The notes beneath the pieces are model-generated. The model did no database searches, was not told where the DNA came from, and saw only the letters and a program-made list of their open reading frames with translations. From Paenibacillus profundus (GTDB taxonomy: Bacteria > Bacillota > Bacilli > Paenibacillales > Paenibacillaceae): a DNA stretch of 64,000 nt. Below, piece after piece: positions 17,320-27,943 of the stretch. The first letter of the stretch is position 1; each line of letters starts with the position of its first letter. The DNA is taken from positions 1 through 64,000 of the forward strand of contig NZ_JAJNBZ010000002.1 in assembly GCF_021369635.1 (NCBI RefSeq), written 5' to 3'. A program made the position numbers and the translations under genes.

Positions 17320-18597
17320 ATGCGGATAGTGAAGGCGGCTGACTGGGGAATGACGCGCCAAGTGGACTATGGCACCCCTGAGCAGATTGAAACGGTGAAG
17401 CGTATTGTGCGTGATGTGCGGCAAAAGGGAGATGCGGCTGTTCAGGAGTATACTTTAATGCACGATAAGGTTGGGATCTCTTCCGAACAGCTGCGCATTA
17501 CGGAGTCGGACGTGGAAGCGGCATACAAGCGGGTGGAAGAATCGTTCCTGACGGCTATCCGGCAGGCCGCGGATAATATTCGCCGCTTCCATGAGAAGCA
17601 GAAGCGCACCTCTTGGATGGAATTCCAGCCAGACGGTACGCTGCTCGGGCAGATTGTACGTCCACTTAAGCGGGTAGGCGTCTACGTGCCTGGCGGCAAA
17701 GCGGCTTATCCGTCCTCCGTTCTCATGAATGTCATTCCCGCACAGGTGGCGGGGGTGCCGGAGATCGTCATGGTCACGCCGCCTGCAACCGGCGGCACAG
17801 ATGGCATCGATCCATACATTCTCGTGGCCGCGGCGGAAGCGGGCGTGAAGGAGATGTACCGGGTCGGCGGCGCACAGGCCATCGCCGCGCTCGCATACGG
17901 CACGGAGACGATTGCGCCGGTCGACAAGATTTGTGGACCAGGCAACATTTATGTGGCGCTCGCGAAGCGGGAAGTATTCGGCGTCGTCGATATCGACAGC
18001 ATCGCTGGTCCTTCCGAAATTGTGGTGCTGGCCGATGAGAACGCCCGGCCGTCTTACGTCGCGGCAGATCTGCTCTCGCAGGCAGAGCATGACGAGATGG
18101 CGTCAGCGGTGCTTATTACGAATTCCCCATCGCTCGCCGATGCGGTATCGGCGGAAGTAGATCGCCAGCTTGCAGTGCTGCCGCGTCGGGATATCGCGGC
18201 GGCATCAATCGAGCAATACGGAGCGATCCTCATCGTGGACGATTTGCGCGAAGGCGTAAAGATGGTCAACGAGATAGCGCCTGAACATTTGGAGATCTTG
18301 ACGGAAGACCCGATGGAATGGGTCGGATCGATTGAGAACGCAGGGGCCATCTTCCTCGGCGCTTATAGCTCCGAGCCGGTCGGGGATTACTTTGCCGGAC
18401 CGAATCATATTATTCCGACGAACGGGACAGCCCGGTTCTCTTCTCCGGTCGATGTCGATATGTTCATGAAGAAATCAAGTCTGATTCGATATAGCAAGGA
18501 AGCACTCCTGGCGAACGGTAAGACGATTATGGAGCTGGCGCGTCATGAAGGCCTTGAGGCGCATGCGCGTGCGATAGAGGTACGACTGCGGGATTGA
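17320..18597 (+). CDS. hisD: Histidinol dehydrogenase
   Basis: A 425-residue zinc enzyme oxidising histidinol to histidine with two NAD+. Key regions: [18 protein letters not shown], the [16 protein letters not shown] stretch, [23 protein letters not shown] (zinc-ligand Gln/His) and [15 protein letters not shown]. An upstream in-frame ATG (17296) is open, but GGAGGGAG is eight bases before ATG 17320. Confidence 0.96.
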   Translation: MRIVKAADWGMTRQVDYGTPEQIETVKRIVRDVRQKGDAAVQEYTLMHDKVGISSEQLRITESDVEAAYKRVEESFLTAIRQAADNIRRFHEKQKRTSWMEFQPDGTLLGQIVRPLKRVGVYVPGGKAAYPSSVLMNVIPAQVAGVPEIVMVTPPATGGTDGIDPYILVAAAEAGVKEMYRVGGAQAIAALAYGTETIAPVDKICGPGNIYVALAKREVFGVVDIDSIAGPSEIVVLADENARPSYVAADLLSQAEHDEMASAVLITNSPSLADAVSAEVDRQLAVLPRRDIAAASIEQYGAILIVDDLREGVKMVNEIAPEHLEILTEDPMEWVGSIENAGAIFLGAYSSEPVGDYFAGPNHIIPTNGTARFSSPVDVDMFMKKSSLIRYSKEALLANGKTIMELARHEGLEAHARAIEVRLRD

Positions 18598-18716
18598 ACC
18601 TTGTTGCGTCGTATTCATTGCTGTCAGACATTATTACTATCATCCATTCATGCAAGCGCAACATGCTCGTTGCGATAATCTGCAAATCATTTTCGGATAG
18701 AAGGGTGGAACCACAC

Positions 18717-19325
18717 ATGACACAAAATGCTGCAAATCGCGTTCGCCAAGCGGACATCGCTCGCAAGACGAACGAGACGGATATACAATTATCGTTTCAC
18801 GTTGATGGCTCAGGCAATAGCCGGCACGACACCGGCGTTCCGTTCTTGAATCATATGCTCGATTTGTTTACGAAGCACGGACATTTCGATTTGCAGGTCA
18901 AAGCGGTGGGAGACATTGACATTGATGATCACCATACGGTGGAGGATATCGGCATTTGTCTTGGACTTGCCCTGAAGGAAGCGCTGGGGGATAAGGCAGG
19001 CATTCGACGTTACGCGTCCGTATTCGTGCCGATGGACGAGGCATTGGCGCAAGTCATTATTGATGTAAGCAATCGTCCGCATTTCGAGTATCGGGCTTCA
19101 TATCCTTCTGCACAGGTTGGTGCGTTCACTGTGGAGCTTGTTCATGAATTTCTATGGAAGCTGGCGCTGGAGGCCCGGATTACGCTGCATGTCATCGTGC
19201 ATTACGGGCAGAACACGCACCATATGATTGAAGCGGTATTTAAAGCGCTAGGCCGTGCATTAGACGAAGCAACTTCCATCGATCCCCGGGTGCAGGGCGT
19301 GCCTTCTACGAAAGGGGTGCTCTAG
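18717..19325 (+). CDS. hisB: Imidazoleglycerol-phosphate dehydratase
   Basis: A 202-residue manganese enzyme (single-function HisB). Motifs: FLNHMLDLFTKHGHFDL, DDHHTVEDIGICLG, HEFLWKLALEARITLHV and GQNTHHMIEAVFKALGRAL, which supply the metal-binding histidines. The open frame runs back to 18594, but the family start and the ribosome binding site AAGGGTGG support ATG 18717. The 119-base gap after hisD is the longest inside the operon. Confidence 0.95.
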   Translation: MTQNAANRVRQADIARKTNETDIQLSFHVDGSGNSRHDTGVPFLNHMLDLFTKHGHFDLQVKAVGDIDIDDHHTVEDIGICLGLALKEALGDKAGIRRYASVFVPMDEALAQVIIDVSNRPHFEYRASYPSAQVGAFTVELVHEFLWKLALEARITLHVIVHYGQNTHHMIEAVFKALGRALDEATSIDPRVQGVPSTKGVL

Positions 19326-19328
19326 CCC

Positions 19329-19952
19329 ATGATCGCCGTCATCGATTACGGGATGGGTAACTTGCACAGCGTGAGCAAAGCGGTTGAACGGCTTGGATAT
19401 GACGTCAAAGTTACGGATTCGCTTGCAGAGATGCTTGCCGCAGACGGCATTATTCTTCCTGGAGTCGGAGCCTTCGGCGATGCCATGCAAGCCTTGCAGG
19501 ACAGCGGCTTGGACGACGCGCTGCGCAAGGCGGTGCAAGCCGGGAAGCAGACACTCGGCATTTGCCTTGGCATGCAGCTTCTCTTCAATGTAAGTGAAGA
19601 GCACGGGCAGCATACAGGGCTTGGACTTCTGCCAGGGCGCGTCACGCGATTCGAAGGGGGCTCCTATAAAGTGCCTCATATGGGCTGGAATCCGCTCAAG
19701 TGGCGGCAGCCGGCGCACCCGTTGACGGAAGGGCTGGAAGAGGGACACGTCTATTTCGTCCATTCCTATCACGTGCTTCCGGGCTCGGCAAGCGATGTGA
19801 TCGCAACCTGCTCGTATGGCGGGAAGCAGGTCACATCCATCGTCGGGCGGGATAATGTATACGGCATGCAGTTCCACCCGGAGAAGAGCGGATCGCTCGG
19901 GTTGCAGCTTCTCGCTCGGTTCCTGAAGCTAACAGGCAACGCAAGGAATTAG
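19329..19952 (+). CDS. hisH: Imidazole glycerol phosphate synthase, glutaminase subunit
   Basis: A 207-residue class I glutamine amidotransferase that feeds ammonia to HisF. It starts IAVIDYGMGNLHSVSKA. The nucleophile Cys is in LGICLGMQLLF (about residue 80), and the His-x-Glu pair is in GMQFHPEKSG near the C-terminus. It begins three bases after hisB. Confidence 0.95.
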   Translation: MIAVIDYGMGNLHSVSKAVERLGYDVKVTDSLAEMLAADGIILPGVGAFGDAMQALQDSGLDDALRKAVQAGKQTLGICLGMQLLFNVSEEHGQHTGLGLLPGRVTRFEGGSYKVPHMGWNPLKWRQPAHPLTEGLEEGHVYFVHSYHVLPGSASDVIATCSYGGKQVTSIVGRDNVYGMQFHPEKSGSLGLQLLARFLKLTGNARN

Positions 19953-20001
19953 ATCTGCGGAAATGACTCGGTTACATCTAAACTAGGAGGCGAAACAGCT
20001 T

Positions 20002-20748
20002 ATGGCGGCATTTACGATATATCCGGCCATTGATATTAGAGGAGGCCGATGCGTGCGATTAGTGCAAGGCGATTACGGCAGGGAGACGGTCTATGACGAT
20101 CAACCGGTAGAGGTAGCCCAGCGTTGGGAAGCAGACGGGGCTGCTTGGATCCACCTTGTCGATCTAGACGGCGCGAAAGCCGGACACCCGGTCAATGACG
20201 GCCTTATTGCCGACATTGCGCGTTCCGTCAACGTACCTGTTCAAGTCGGCGGCGGCCTGCGCACGCTGCCCGATGTGGAACGTCTGCTTGAAGCCGGCGT
20301 GGCGCGCGTCATTCTCGGCACGGCTGCCATTGAAGACCGTGCGTTTGTGGAAGAAGCGCTTGCGCGTTATGGCGGGAGCATCGCGATCGGGATAGACGCC
20401 CGTGACGGATATGTTGCTACGCGCGGATGGCTCGAAACGTCGGAAGTCAAGGCCGAAGTGCTCGCTGGCGAGCTTGCTGGTGCCGGTGCAGAGACCTTTA
20501 TTTTTACCGATATTTCGCGCGATGGCATGATGAAAGGCCCGAACGTCGAGGCAATCGTCGCTTTAGCGAAGTCATCCGGCCAGACGGTTATCGCCTCCGG
20601 AGGCGTCAGCAATCTGGATGATCTGCGCAAGCTGGCCGCGCATGCGGCAGATGGCGTCAGCGGAGCGATTGTCGGCAAAGCGCTGTATACGGGAAGCATC
20701 GACTTAGCAGAAGCGGTGAAGCTTGCGCTTGCCGCCGACAACGGATAG
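20002..20748 (+). CDS. hisA: Phosphoribosylformimino-AICAR ribotide isomerase
   Basis: A 248-residue (beta-alpha)8 barrel isomerising ProFAR to PRFAR. Visible: [19 protein letters not shown] with the catalytic Asp, [35 protein letters not shown] with the second catalytic Asp, and [21 protein letters not shown] precedes the ATG. Confidence 0.96.
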   Translation: MAAFTIYPAIDIRGGRCVRLVQGDYGRETVYDDQPVEVAQRWEADGAAWIHLVDLDGAKAGHPVNDGLIADIARSVNVPVQVGGGLRTLPDVERLLEAGVARVILGTAAIEDRAFVEEALARYGGSIAIGIDARDGYVATRGWLETSEVKAEVLAGELAGAGAETFIFTDISRDGMMKGPNVEAIVALAKSSGQTVIASGGVSNLDDLRKLAAHAADGVSGAIVGKALYTGSIDLAEAVKLALAADNG

Positions 20749-20767
20749 ATGAAACGGAGGGGCTGAC

Positions 20768-21526
20768 ATGTTAGCGAAACGGATAATTCCATGCTTGGAT
20801 GTAAAGGACGGCCGGGTTGTCAAAGGCGTGAACTTCGTCCAACTGCGCGATGCCGGTGATCCGGTAGAGCTAGCGGCGCTGTATGATCGTGAAGGCGCCG
20901 ACGAGTTGGTCTTTCTCGATATTTCCGCTTCGGTGGAAGGGCGAACGACGATGATAGAGGTCGTTCGTCAGACAGCAGGGGAAATCTCCATTCCATTTAC
21001 CGTTGGCGGCGGTATTTCCCATGTAGATGATATGATGCGAATTTTGCGCGCAGGAGCGGATAAGATCGGCATCAACACGGCCGCGGTCAAGCAGCCATCG
21101 CTTATTACGGAAGGTGCGCGGCGCTTCGGTTCTCAGTGCATCGTCGTCGCGATTGATGCAAGGTATAACGATGCATGGGGCGATTGGGAAGTATACACAC
21201 ATGGAGGGCGCACTCCGACTGGTATTCGTGCTGTGGCATGGGCGCAGGAAGCGGAGCAGCTCGGGGCCGGCGAGATTCTGCTGACGAGCATGGATGCGGA
21301 CGGAACGAAGGATGGCTTTGACATTCGACTTACCCGTACTGTGTCGGATGAAGTTGGCATTCCTGTCATCGCCTCCGGTGGAGCAGGGAATGCGGCGCAC
21401 TTTGTAGAAGCTTTCGCAGAAGGTCATGCAGATGCGGCGCTTGCGGCTTCTATTTTCCACTACAAAGAAGTGTCGATAGCAGAAGTGAAGACAGCGCTGC
21501 GAGAACAAGGGGTGAATGTGCGATGA
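20768..21526 (+). CDS. hisF: Imidazole glycerol phosphate synthase, cyclase subunit
   Basis: A 252-residue barrel paralogous to HisA. It starts [20 protein letters not shown] with catalytic Asp11. [42 protein letters not shown] (second Asp) and [13 protein letters not shown] follow. With HisH it makes IGP and AICAR. Its stop overlaps the hisI start (ATGA). Confidence 0.96.
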   Translation: MLAKRIIPCLDVKDGRVVKGVNFVQLRDAGDPVELAALYDREGADELVFLDISASVEGRTTMIEVVRQTAGEISIPFTVGGGISHVDDMMRILRAGADKIGINTAAVKQPSLITEGARRFGSQCIVVAIDARYNDAWGDWEVYTHGGRTPTGIRAVAWAQEAEQLGAGEILLTSMDADGTKDGFDIRLTRTVSDEVGIPVIASGGAGNAAHFVEAFAEGHADAALAASIFHYKEVSIAEVKTALREQGVNVR

Positions 21527-22218
21527 CAGCAATGCAGACAGCTATCCAGCGGGAAGAACTTGCAGATCAGCTGCAATGGAACGAACAAGGCTTGATTCCG
21601 ACGGTTGTGCAGGATGCGGCTTCCAAGCAAGTGCTGATGGTGGCGTATATGAATCGGGAGTCGCTGAAGTTATCGTGTGAAAAGGGAGAGACGGTATTTT
21701 GGAGCCGCTCCCGTGAAGAGCTATGGCATAAAGGCGCGACCTCCGGCAATACGCAGCGCATCGTATCGATATCAGCGGATTGCGATCGGGACACCCTGCT
21801 CGTGCAAGTGGTGCCGAACGGACCGGCCTGTCATACGGGAAGTTATACGTGCTTCTTCGATGTATGCGCGGAGCAGGAGAGCAGCGAATCTGCCCCGCCG
21901 CTGTCTATCATCTCCGACCTGGAACGCATGATCGCAGAGCGTGAGGCGGAGCGCCCGGATGGGGCATATACGTCGTATCTGTTCGATAAAGGCATCGACA
22001 AAATATTGAAAAAAGTCGGTGAAGAAGCAGCCGAGGTTATCATTGCCGCGAAGAACGGCGATAACACCGAACTGCGGAATGAGACAGGCGATCTGTTGTT
22101 CCACTTGCTCGTCCTTCTTCGCGAGCGCAAGCTGCCTCTGGATGACGTGCTGGCTGAGCTGAAACGGAGACATCAGGCGCCACGACGGGATACGTATGAC
22201 GAGCACGGAAAAGTGTAA
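21523..22218 (+). CDS. hisI: Bifunctional phosphoribosyl-AMP cyclohydrolase / phosphoribosyl-ATP pyrophosphatase
   Basis: A 231-residue HisIE fusion. The N-terminal cyclohydrolase (about 15-125) carries [22 protein letters not shown] and [11 protein letters not shown], then [10 protein letters not shown] with zinc-binding Cys. The C-terminal pyrophosphatase (about 138-231) carries [28 protein letters not shown] and [13 protein letters not shown]. It is the last gene of the operon. hisC and a histidinol-phosphatase gene are not in this window, as in other Firmicutes where they lie elsewhere. Confidence 0.96.
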   Translation: MTAMQTAIQREELADQLQWNEQGLIPTVVQDAASKQVLMVAYMNRESLKLSCEKGETVFWSRSREELWHKGATSGNTQRIVSISADCDRDTLLVQVVPNGPACHTGSYTCFFDVCAEQESSESAPPLSIISDLERMIAEREAERPDGAYTSYLFDKGIDKILKKVGEEAAEVIIAAKNGDNTELRNETGDLLFHLLVLLRERKLPLDDVLAELKRRHQAPRRDTYDEHGKV

Positions 22219-22237
22219 GAGGATTACCTTCCTTTTT

Positions 22238-22299
22238 AAGGCGATTCAGCCCTAGCTGTCTTCTCAACCAAGAAGATAAGGGTGAATTGCCTTTTTTGT
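22238..22299 (+). terminator. Histidine operon terminator
   Basis: AAGGCGATTCAGCCCT pairs, with one bulge and a G-T pair, with AGGGTGAATTGCCTT and is followed by six T. Confidence 0.8.
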
Positions 22300-22428
22300 C
22301 ATGACATTATGGAGCGGAGAATAGAGGATGAACTGAAGCCGTTCGCATGATCGTGTTCAAAGGCAGCGGCTGTGATTGAACAAGTTGTGAAGGTTGCTTG
22401 CAAGGGGGACAAATGTCGTGTTTGTTCG

Positions 22429-22457
22429 TTGATAGAACGCGAGATTCTCGGTATAAT
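22429..22457 (+). promoter_or_regulatory. Strong sigma-A promoter of prs
   Basis: TTGATA (22429-22434) and a perfect TATAAT (22452-22457) are separated by exactly 17 bases. The transcript would carry a ~125-base leader before the prs start. Confidence 0.8.
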
Positions 22458-22587
22458 AAGATTAGAATTATTATCAACTGAAAACAGGAATCATTTAGAA
22501 TGGTCCCAACGCATAAGGTGTCATGTAGACGAGTGGAGTTTGAGGCCGAGGTATTCATTTTCTCAATATGAGGGGGAACCTTACCGT

Positions 22588-23538
22588 ATGCCGAGTAGTA
22601 AATTACGCATTTTCTCTGGCTCATCCAATCCGAAGCTCTCCGCACATATCTGCTCGGAATTGGGTGTGCCGCTAGGAAATGTGAAGCTGTCCCGCTTTCA
22701 GAGCGGAGAGATTTACGTCCACTTCGAAGAGACGATCCGCAATTGCGATGTATTTCTCGTTCAATCCTTCTCCCATCCGATTAACGAGCACTTTGTTGAA
22801 CTGCTCGTCATGATCGATGCGGCGAAGCGGGCTTCTGCCCGTACGGTGAACATTATCGTTCCTTATTACGGCTACGCCCGTCAGGAGCGCAAGTCAGCGC
22901 CAAGGGAGCCGATATCGGCGAAGATGGTAGCGGATGTCTTGACGACGGTTGGCGCCGAACGCGTTATTACGATTGACTTGCATGCGTCCGCCATCCAAGG
23001 TTTTTTCAACATTCCGGTCGATCACTTGACAGCGCTAGATCTAATCAGTGGCTACCTGAAGGAGAAAGAGATAGCCAACCCGATTATCGTGTCGCCGGAT
23101 GCTGGACGGGCATCCACCGCGGAGAAGCTTGCCGATCAACTGGATTCACCGTTCGCTATTATGATTAAGAAGCGCCCTGCCCACAATGAAGCGGTCATTA
23201 CGCATGTCATCGGAGACGTGAAGGGACGCACCCCGATTATAATCGAGGACTTAATTGATACCGGTTCCACGATTGTGAACGTAGTCGATGGATTGAAGGT
23301 ACGCGGGGCGGAAGATGTATTCGTATGCGCCACGCACCCGCTGTTCAGCGGGGAGGCGCTGCAGAAGCTTCAACACCCGAATATTCGCGAGGTTATCGTA
23401 ACGGACTCCATAGCGCTTCCGGAGGAGCGTTCCGATGTCATTCGCGTATTGTCCGTTGCGCCTCTGCTTGCGGAAGCGACGCGCATCATTACGAACGGCG
23501 GATCGATCAGCACGCTGTTTAAGTACAAAGGCGTGTAG
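22588..23538 (+). CDS. prs: Ribose-phosphate pyrophosphokinase (PRPP synthetase)
   Basis: A 316-residue enzyme making PRPP, the shared substrate for histidine (HisG), purine and pyrimidine synthesis. Motifs: IFSGSSNPKLSAHI, PYYGYARQERKSAPREPISAK (ATP/catalytic loop), the PRPP-binding loop IIIEDLIDTGSTIVN and VCATHPLFSG. The frame is open from 22372, but AGGGGGAA precedes ATG 22588 and the N-terminus fits the family. In Bacillus the housekeeping prs is beside glmU, so this copy behind the his operon may be a second paralog, which cannot be settled here. Confidence 0.95.
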   Translation: MPSSKLRIFSGSSNPKLSAHICSELGVPLGNVKLSRFQSGEIYVHFEETIRNCDVFLVQSFSHPINEHFVELLVMIDAAKRASARTVNIIVPYYGYARQERKSAPREPISAKMVADVLTTVGAERVITIDLHASAIQGFFNIPVDHLTALDLISGYLKEKEIANPIIVSPDAGRASTAEKLADQLDSPFAIMIKKRPAHNEAVITHVIGDVKGRTPIIIEDLIDTGSTIVNVVDGLKVRGAEDVFVCATHPLFSGEALQKLQHPNIREVIVTDSIALPEERSDVIRVLSVAPLLAEATRIITNGGSISTLFKYKGV

Positions 23539-23743
23539 GTAATTAATAGCAGGGGATCGTTTTCAGCGATGGGACTTGCTCGTTGCTAACGCAGGCGTCT
23601 TCCGTAATTGGTCCGCCTGTCGCAGTTTTAAGGGCTCTATTTTTCCTTATGAAGGTTCGTGAAAGGGATGAGGGAAATGCGCGTCATTATGTTATACTGG
23701 GGGGTATGTGTACAAAAATGACGTGTCAGGAGGTGCCTTGGCG

Positions 23744-25702
23744 ATGGCAGAACAGAAGCCACTGTGTACAAAAAAGGATCACGTGATGGAACAGGACAAT
23801 GTGGTAGGGTTCCCGGCCGATGCTGTCGCGTTCTCGGAGCGCGCGGTAAAGTCGCTGGATCGGCTGCACTACGACAAGGCATTGAGATATTTTCGCAAGG
23901 CGGTTGAATGTGAGTCGGATAACCCGATTCACCAATGCAACTTGGCTGGGGCGCTCGCGGAAACAGGGAGCTTCGAAGAGTCGAATCAAATCTTAGCCTA
24001 TATTGTAAATGAACTCGATCCGGAGATGAATGAGTGCTATTACTATATGGCGAACAACCTCGCTTATATGGAACAATTCGAGGAATCCGAAATAATGCTA
24101 GAGATGTACCTGGCTCGAGATCGTCACGGCGTATACGCCGAAGAGGCGGAAGAGATGCTGGAAATGATTCATTACGAATTGAATCGCCCATTTAATCCGG
24201 CTCGCCGAACGAATTCGGCAGAGGACGTTTCTGCGGAAGAGTCTTTTTCCGGGTCTTTGAACGGTGAAGCGGAAGATGAGTTCTTGGCAGAAAGAAATGA
24301 TTACGAAGCTGCTGGAGGTATGCATGCTGCCGGGGATGCGAATGGAACGGCGAATGCGCCGGATGCTCCGGATGGACTAGAACAGACAGTAGAGGATCAT
24401 GAGCAGGCCCGCCTTCTATTGGAAGCAGGGCGATTTGTCGAAGCGGAGAAAGTTCTGCAGCGAATTTTGGAGGCCGATCCCGATTTTTTGGCTGCACGCA
24501 ACAATTTAGCGCTAGCCTATTATTACATGGGCCGATTCGATGAAGCGCGTGAGATGCTGAACGGGGTATTGGAGCGGGACTTGGGCAACTTGCATGCATT
24601 ATGCAATTTGGCCATATTCGAGCGCCATGCCGGTCACGAGGATACGGTGCGGGCGCTGATCGATATACTGGTCAAGATCGAACCGTTCCACCGTGAACAT
24701 GTGTTCAAGTTAGCCACGACGATGGGTATACTCGACGAACACGAGCAAGCCTATCGCCATCTGCACCGCCTGGTCGCAAGGGGGATGCAGCGTGAGCCAA
24801 GCTTGTATCATTATGCAGCGGTGGCAGCATGCCATATGGGCCGATATGACGAGGCGGCCCGATGGTGGGCATCTTGCCGCCGGCTGGATCCTGAATCTGG
24901 CGTAGCGACATACTTTTTGGAACAATTGCAGCAGCGGGGAGAAGGCGGACTCGATCCGATGCCAAGCTATCATTATCGACTTCCGTACGAGGAGACGAGC
25001 CGGAAGGCGCAGGAACGCGCCACTCGCTCCACAGCCCGGAAGCGGATGGAGGAATCGGCATCCACGATGGATTATGAGGAGGACTGGGAGCAGCAGATCA
25101 AATCCGATCCGCTCGTGCGCTCCTCTCTGTTTTGGGCGCTTCGGTTCGGTGAGCCGGAAGTGAGGCTTCAGGCGCTGCAAGCAATGAGCCTGCTGGCAGA
25201 CGAGGAAGCGAAGGAAGCGCTGCGGACGCTGTTGCTTGACCCGGACCAAGATGCTTATATCAAGCAGGTTACGCTATATGTCCTGCGCATGTTAGGGGTA
25301 AAGGGACCTATCGATGTGCAGTGGGACGGTGAACGGATACAAATAAGCAGCAACCATATCGCCAATCGTCTGCCAACCTGGGAGCCGCATTGGCAGCAAG
25401 TGCTGGATATGGTGCGCGACTATATGAAAGAGGAATACGACCTCTTTCAAATGCACGATGCGGAGACGCTGTGGATTGAGTTCATTACGCACCTCTATCC
25501 CGATGAAGTGCCTCGTATTACGAAGGCTTCGAGCTGGGCGGCCGCATTGGAATATATCATAGCGAAGATGTACCGTCGCCCATTGTCTTATCAGGATGTT
25601 GCTGTGCGGTACGATGTATCCGCGGCGACGGTCGCCAAGCACGTAAAGCGTATGGAAGATACCTGTCAGGTGGAAGATAGATTAAAGCAAACTTTAACCT
25701 GA
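23744..25702 (+). CDS. Large tetratricopeptide-repeat protein (YvcD position)
   Basis: A 652-residue cytosolic protein. TPR units are seen at about 25-130 and 215-390 (for example ALRYFRKAVECESDNPIHQCNLAGALAETG; NNLALAYYYMGRFDEAREML). The middle is a low-complexity acidic/alanine spacer, and HEAT-like helices occupy 440-520. The C-terminus contains a helix-turn-helix-like stretch (SYQDVAVRYDVSAATVAKHVKRMED). It sits where B. subtilis has the TPR gene yvcD, between the his operon and trxB, but is longer. AGGAGGTG lies eight bases before ATG 23744, so the open frame back to 23708 is not used. Confidence 0.8.
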   Translation: MAEQKPLCTKKDHVMEQDNVVGFPADAVAFSERAVKSLDRLHYDKALRYFRKAVECESDNPIHQCNLAGALAETGSFEESNQILAYIVNELDPEMNECYYYMANNLAYMEQFEESEIMLEMYLARDRHGVYAEEAEEMLEMIHYELNRPFNPARRTNSAEDVSAEESFSGSLNGEAEDEFLAERNDYEAAGGMHAAGDANGTANAPDAPDGLEQTVEDHEQARLLLEAGRFVEAEKVLQRILEADPDFLAARNNLALAYYYMGRFDEAREMLNGVLERDLGNLHALCNLAIFERHAGHEDTVRALIDILVKIEPFHREHVFKLATTMGILDEHEQAYRHLHRLVARGMQREPSLYHYAAVAACHMGRYDEAARWWASCRRLDPESGVATYFLEQLQQRGEGGLDPMPSYHYRLPYEETSRKAQERATRSTARKRMEESASTMDYEEDWEQQIKSDPLVRSSLFWALRFGEPEVRLQALQAMSLLADEEAKEALRTLLLDPDQDAYIKQVTLYVLRMLGVKGPIDVQWDGERIQISSNHIANRLPTWEPHWQQVLDMVRDYMKEEYDLFQMHDAETLWIEFITHLYPDEVPRITKASSWAAALEYIIAKMYRRPLSYQDVAVRYDVSAATVAKHVKRMEDTCQVEDRLKQTLT

Positions 25703-25804
25703 TTATTGTAGAGGTTGTTTCGCAAGTTCCTTCTTGGTGCTGAAAATTCACTTTTTTTACAAGTATTTATTACACCACACTATACTGAGGGAGGCCTCAC
25801 TTCT

Positions 25805-26770
25805 ATGGAAAACAAAGTATACAAATCGGTTGTAATCGGCACGGGTCCTGCAGGATATACTGCGGCAATCTACTTGGCGCGCGCCAGTCTGAACCCGCTC
25901 GTAATCGAAGGTCCGCAGCCAGGTGGTCAGTTAACGACGACGACCGATGTAGAGAACTTCCCAGGCTTCCCTGAAGGCATCATGGGTCCTGAACTGATGG
26001 ACAACATGCGCAAGCAAGCCGAACGCTTCGGCACGGAGTTCAAGTCGGGCTGGGTCACGAACGTGGACTTGTCCAAGCGCCCGTTCACGCTTCAAGTGGA
26101 AGGCATCGGAGAGATTGTGACTGAATCGTTAATCGTAGCGACTGGCGCTTCCGCACGATATCTGAACATCCCGGGCGAGCAGGAGAACTTGGGTAAAGGC
26201 GTAAGTGCCTGCGCGACTTGCGACGGCTTCTTCTTCCGCGGGAAGAAAATTGTCGTAATCGGCGGCGGGGACTCGGCGATGGAAGAAGCGAACTTCTTGA
26301 CTCGCTTTGCTTCCGAGCTGACGCTGGTGCATCGCCGTGATGAACTGCGCGCTTCGAAGATTATGCAAGATCGTGCAAAGGACAACAGCAAGATCAAATG
26401 GGCTTTGAACCGAACGCCGCTTGAAGTCGTTGGAACCGGCATGGGCATTACCGGATTGAAAGTGAAGAACAACGAAACAGGCGCCGAGGAAATAATTGAA
26501 ACGGACGGGTTGTTCGTCGCTATCGGCCATAAGCCGAATACGGATTTCTTGAAAGGGAACGTTGAGTTGAACGACCAAGGCTATATCGTCGTGAAGCCAG
26601 GCACGTCCGAGACGAACATTCCAGGCGTATTCGCAGCCGGCGACGTTCATGATATGAAATATCGCCAAGCAATTACCGCCGCGGGCTCCGGATGCCAAGC
26701 CGCCCTCGACTGCGAGAAATTCCTCGAAGGCAGCATGACGCATGACTGGAGCAGCACGTTGAGCAACTAA
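25805..26770 (+). CDS. trxB: Thioredoxin reductase
   Basis: A 321-residue FAD/NADPH disulfide reductase. FAD site GTGPAGYTAAIYLARA at the N-terminus, redox pair in SACATCDGFFFRGK (CATC, about 135-138), NADPH site VIGGGDSAMEEANFLTR, and the C-terminal FAD block GVFAAGDVHDMKYRQAITAAGSGCQAA. GAGGGAGG precedes ATG 25805; an open extension to 25715 lacks a ribosome binding site. Confidence 0.97.
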   Translation: MENKVYKSVVIGTGPAGYTAAIYLARASLNPLVIEGPQPGGQLTTTTDVENFPGFPEGIMGPELMDNMRKQAERFGTEFKSGWVTNVDLSKRPFTLQVEGIGEIVTESLIVATGASARYLNIPGEQENLGKGVSACATCDGFFFRGKKIVVIGGGDSAMEEANFLTRFASELTLVHRRDELRASKIMQDRAKDNSKIKWALNRTPLEVVGTGMGITGLKVKNNETGAEEIIETDGLFVAIGHKPNTDFLKGNVELNDQGYIVVKPGTSETNIPGVFAAGDVHDMKYRQAITAAGSGCQAALDCEKFLEGSMTHDWSSTLSN

Positions 26771-26813
26771 ATCAGCGGTCCGTTCCGTCGGTTTTCCCTA
26801 TTACATTTTGGAT

Positions 26814-26843
26814 GAACGGAGCCCGCGGGCTCCGTATTTTTCA
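26814..26843 (+). terminator. trxB terminator
   Basis: ACGGAGCCC and GGGCTCCGT form a tight stem and are followed by ATTTTT. Confidence 0.88.
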
Positions 26844-26964
26844 TCATGATTTTCCGATTTTCGGATCCATTTCAACGGCAGGCCGTTCTCTTGACCTGAC
26901 TAAAGGGTTCGCGTATAGTGGGTACTGAAGTACCATACGATTATGAGTAAAAGGTGGATGACGC

Positions 26965-27915
26965 ATGTCTGAGCAAATCTACGTGGGTGTCGATTTGGGA
27001 GGTACGGCAATCAAAGTCGGTATTTGCGATGCGGAAGGACGACTTCTGCAAACGTTTGAAGGGCCGACAGAGGTTCCCAAAGGTCCCGATATCGTCATGG
27101 ATAACATCGAGAAATATATTCGCCAAATCGTGGAGGAGTCGCCTTACGATTGGAGCCAAGTGGCTGGAGTCGGCGCGGGAGTTGCAGGATTTACGAATGT
27201 AAAGGAAGGCGTTATCGTGCTGGCGCCCAACGTAGGATTTAAGGATGTGCCGATTCGTTCCATATTGGAAGAACGTCTTGGCAAGCCGGTCAAGATCGAT
27301 AATGATGCGAATGTTGCCGCGCTTGGCGAAGCATGGAGCGGAGCGGGCAAAGGAATCGACCACTGCGTTTGCTACACGCTGGGCACAGGTGTTGGCGGTG
27401 GGATTATTATTCATGGGAAGATCGTTCAAGGCTTCGCCGGATTAGCTGGAGAGCTCGGCCATATCGCCGTTATTCCGGATTTGGAAGCGATTCAGTGCGG
27501 ATGCGGCAAGATGGGCTGTCTGGAGACCGTATCTTCGGCAACAGGTATTATTCGCATGGCGAAAGATGCCGTGGAACGCGGTGATCGCACTTCGCTTTCC
27601 TTAGTGGAAGACATTACGGCCAAGGATGTATTCGACGCTGCCAAAGCCGGCGACGAAGCGGCCAGCCGAATCGTCTCCCGCGCTGCTTATTATTTGGGGA
27701 AATCGATGGCTGCTGTTGCAGTGACACTGAATCCAGAACGGTTTATTATTGGCGGCGGCGTGTCCAAAGCCGGCGAGTTCTTATTTGACCAAATCCGTGA
27801 AACGTTCATGAAACTAACACCTGATCCGGTTACGCGCGGCGTATCGATTGTTCCAGCGGAACTTGGCAATGATGCAGGTATGATTGGTGCGGCAGGTTTG
27901 TTCTTGCGTTCGTAG
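26965..27915 (+). CDS. glcK: Glucokinase, ROK family
   Basis: A 316-residue ROK sugar kinase phosphorylating glucose with ATP. Phosphate-1 motif VGVDLGGTAIKVGI, sugar-binding LGEAWSGAG and GELGHIAV, and the ROK zinc motif CGCGKMGCLETVSS at about 175-188; adenosine motif GGGVSKAGEF. In Bacillus this position between trxB and rapZ holds other genes, so glcK is a local difference. It suits the window's sugar-sensing theme. AAAGGTGG precedes the ATG. Confidence 0.94.
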   Translation: MSEQIYVGVDLGGTAIKVGICDAEGRLLQTFEGPTEVPKGPDIVMDNIEKYIRQIVEESPYDWSQVAGVGAGVAGFTNVKEGVIVLAPNVGFKDVPIRSILEERLGKPVKIDNDANVAALGEAWSGAGKGIDHCVCYTLGTGVGGGIIIHGKIVQGFAGLAGELGHIAVIPDLEAIQCGCGKMGCLETVSSATGIIRMAKDAVERGDRTSLSLVEDITAKDVFDAAKAGDEAASRIVSRAAYYLGKSMAAVAVTLNPERFIIGGGVSKAGEFLFDQIRETFMKLTPDPVTRGVSIVPAELGNDAGMIGAAGLFLRS

Positions 27916-27943
27916 TCGGCGACGGTAAGGGAGAGGACGAACG

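Noticed and set aside
18695-18720. T-box-like sequence AGGGTGGAACCACAC just before hisB
   Set aside because: It resembles the T-box antiterminator core, but the hisD-hisB gap is only ~120 bases, has no specifier stem or terminator, and the AAGGGTGG part serves as the hisB ribosome binding site. Chance resemblance.
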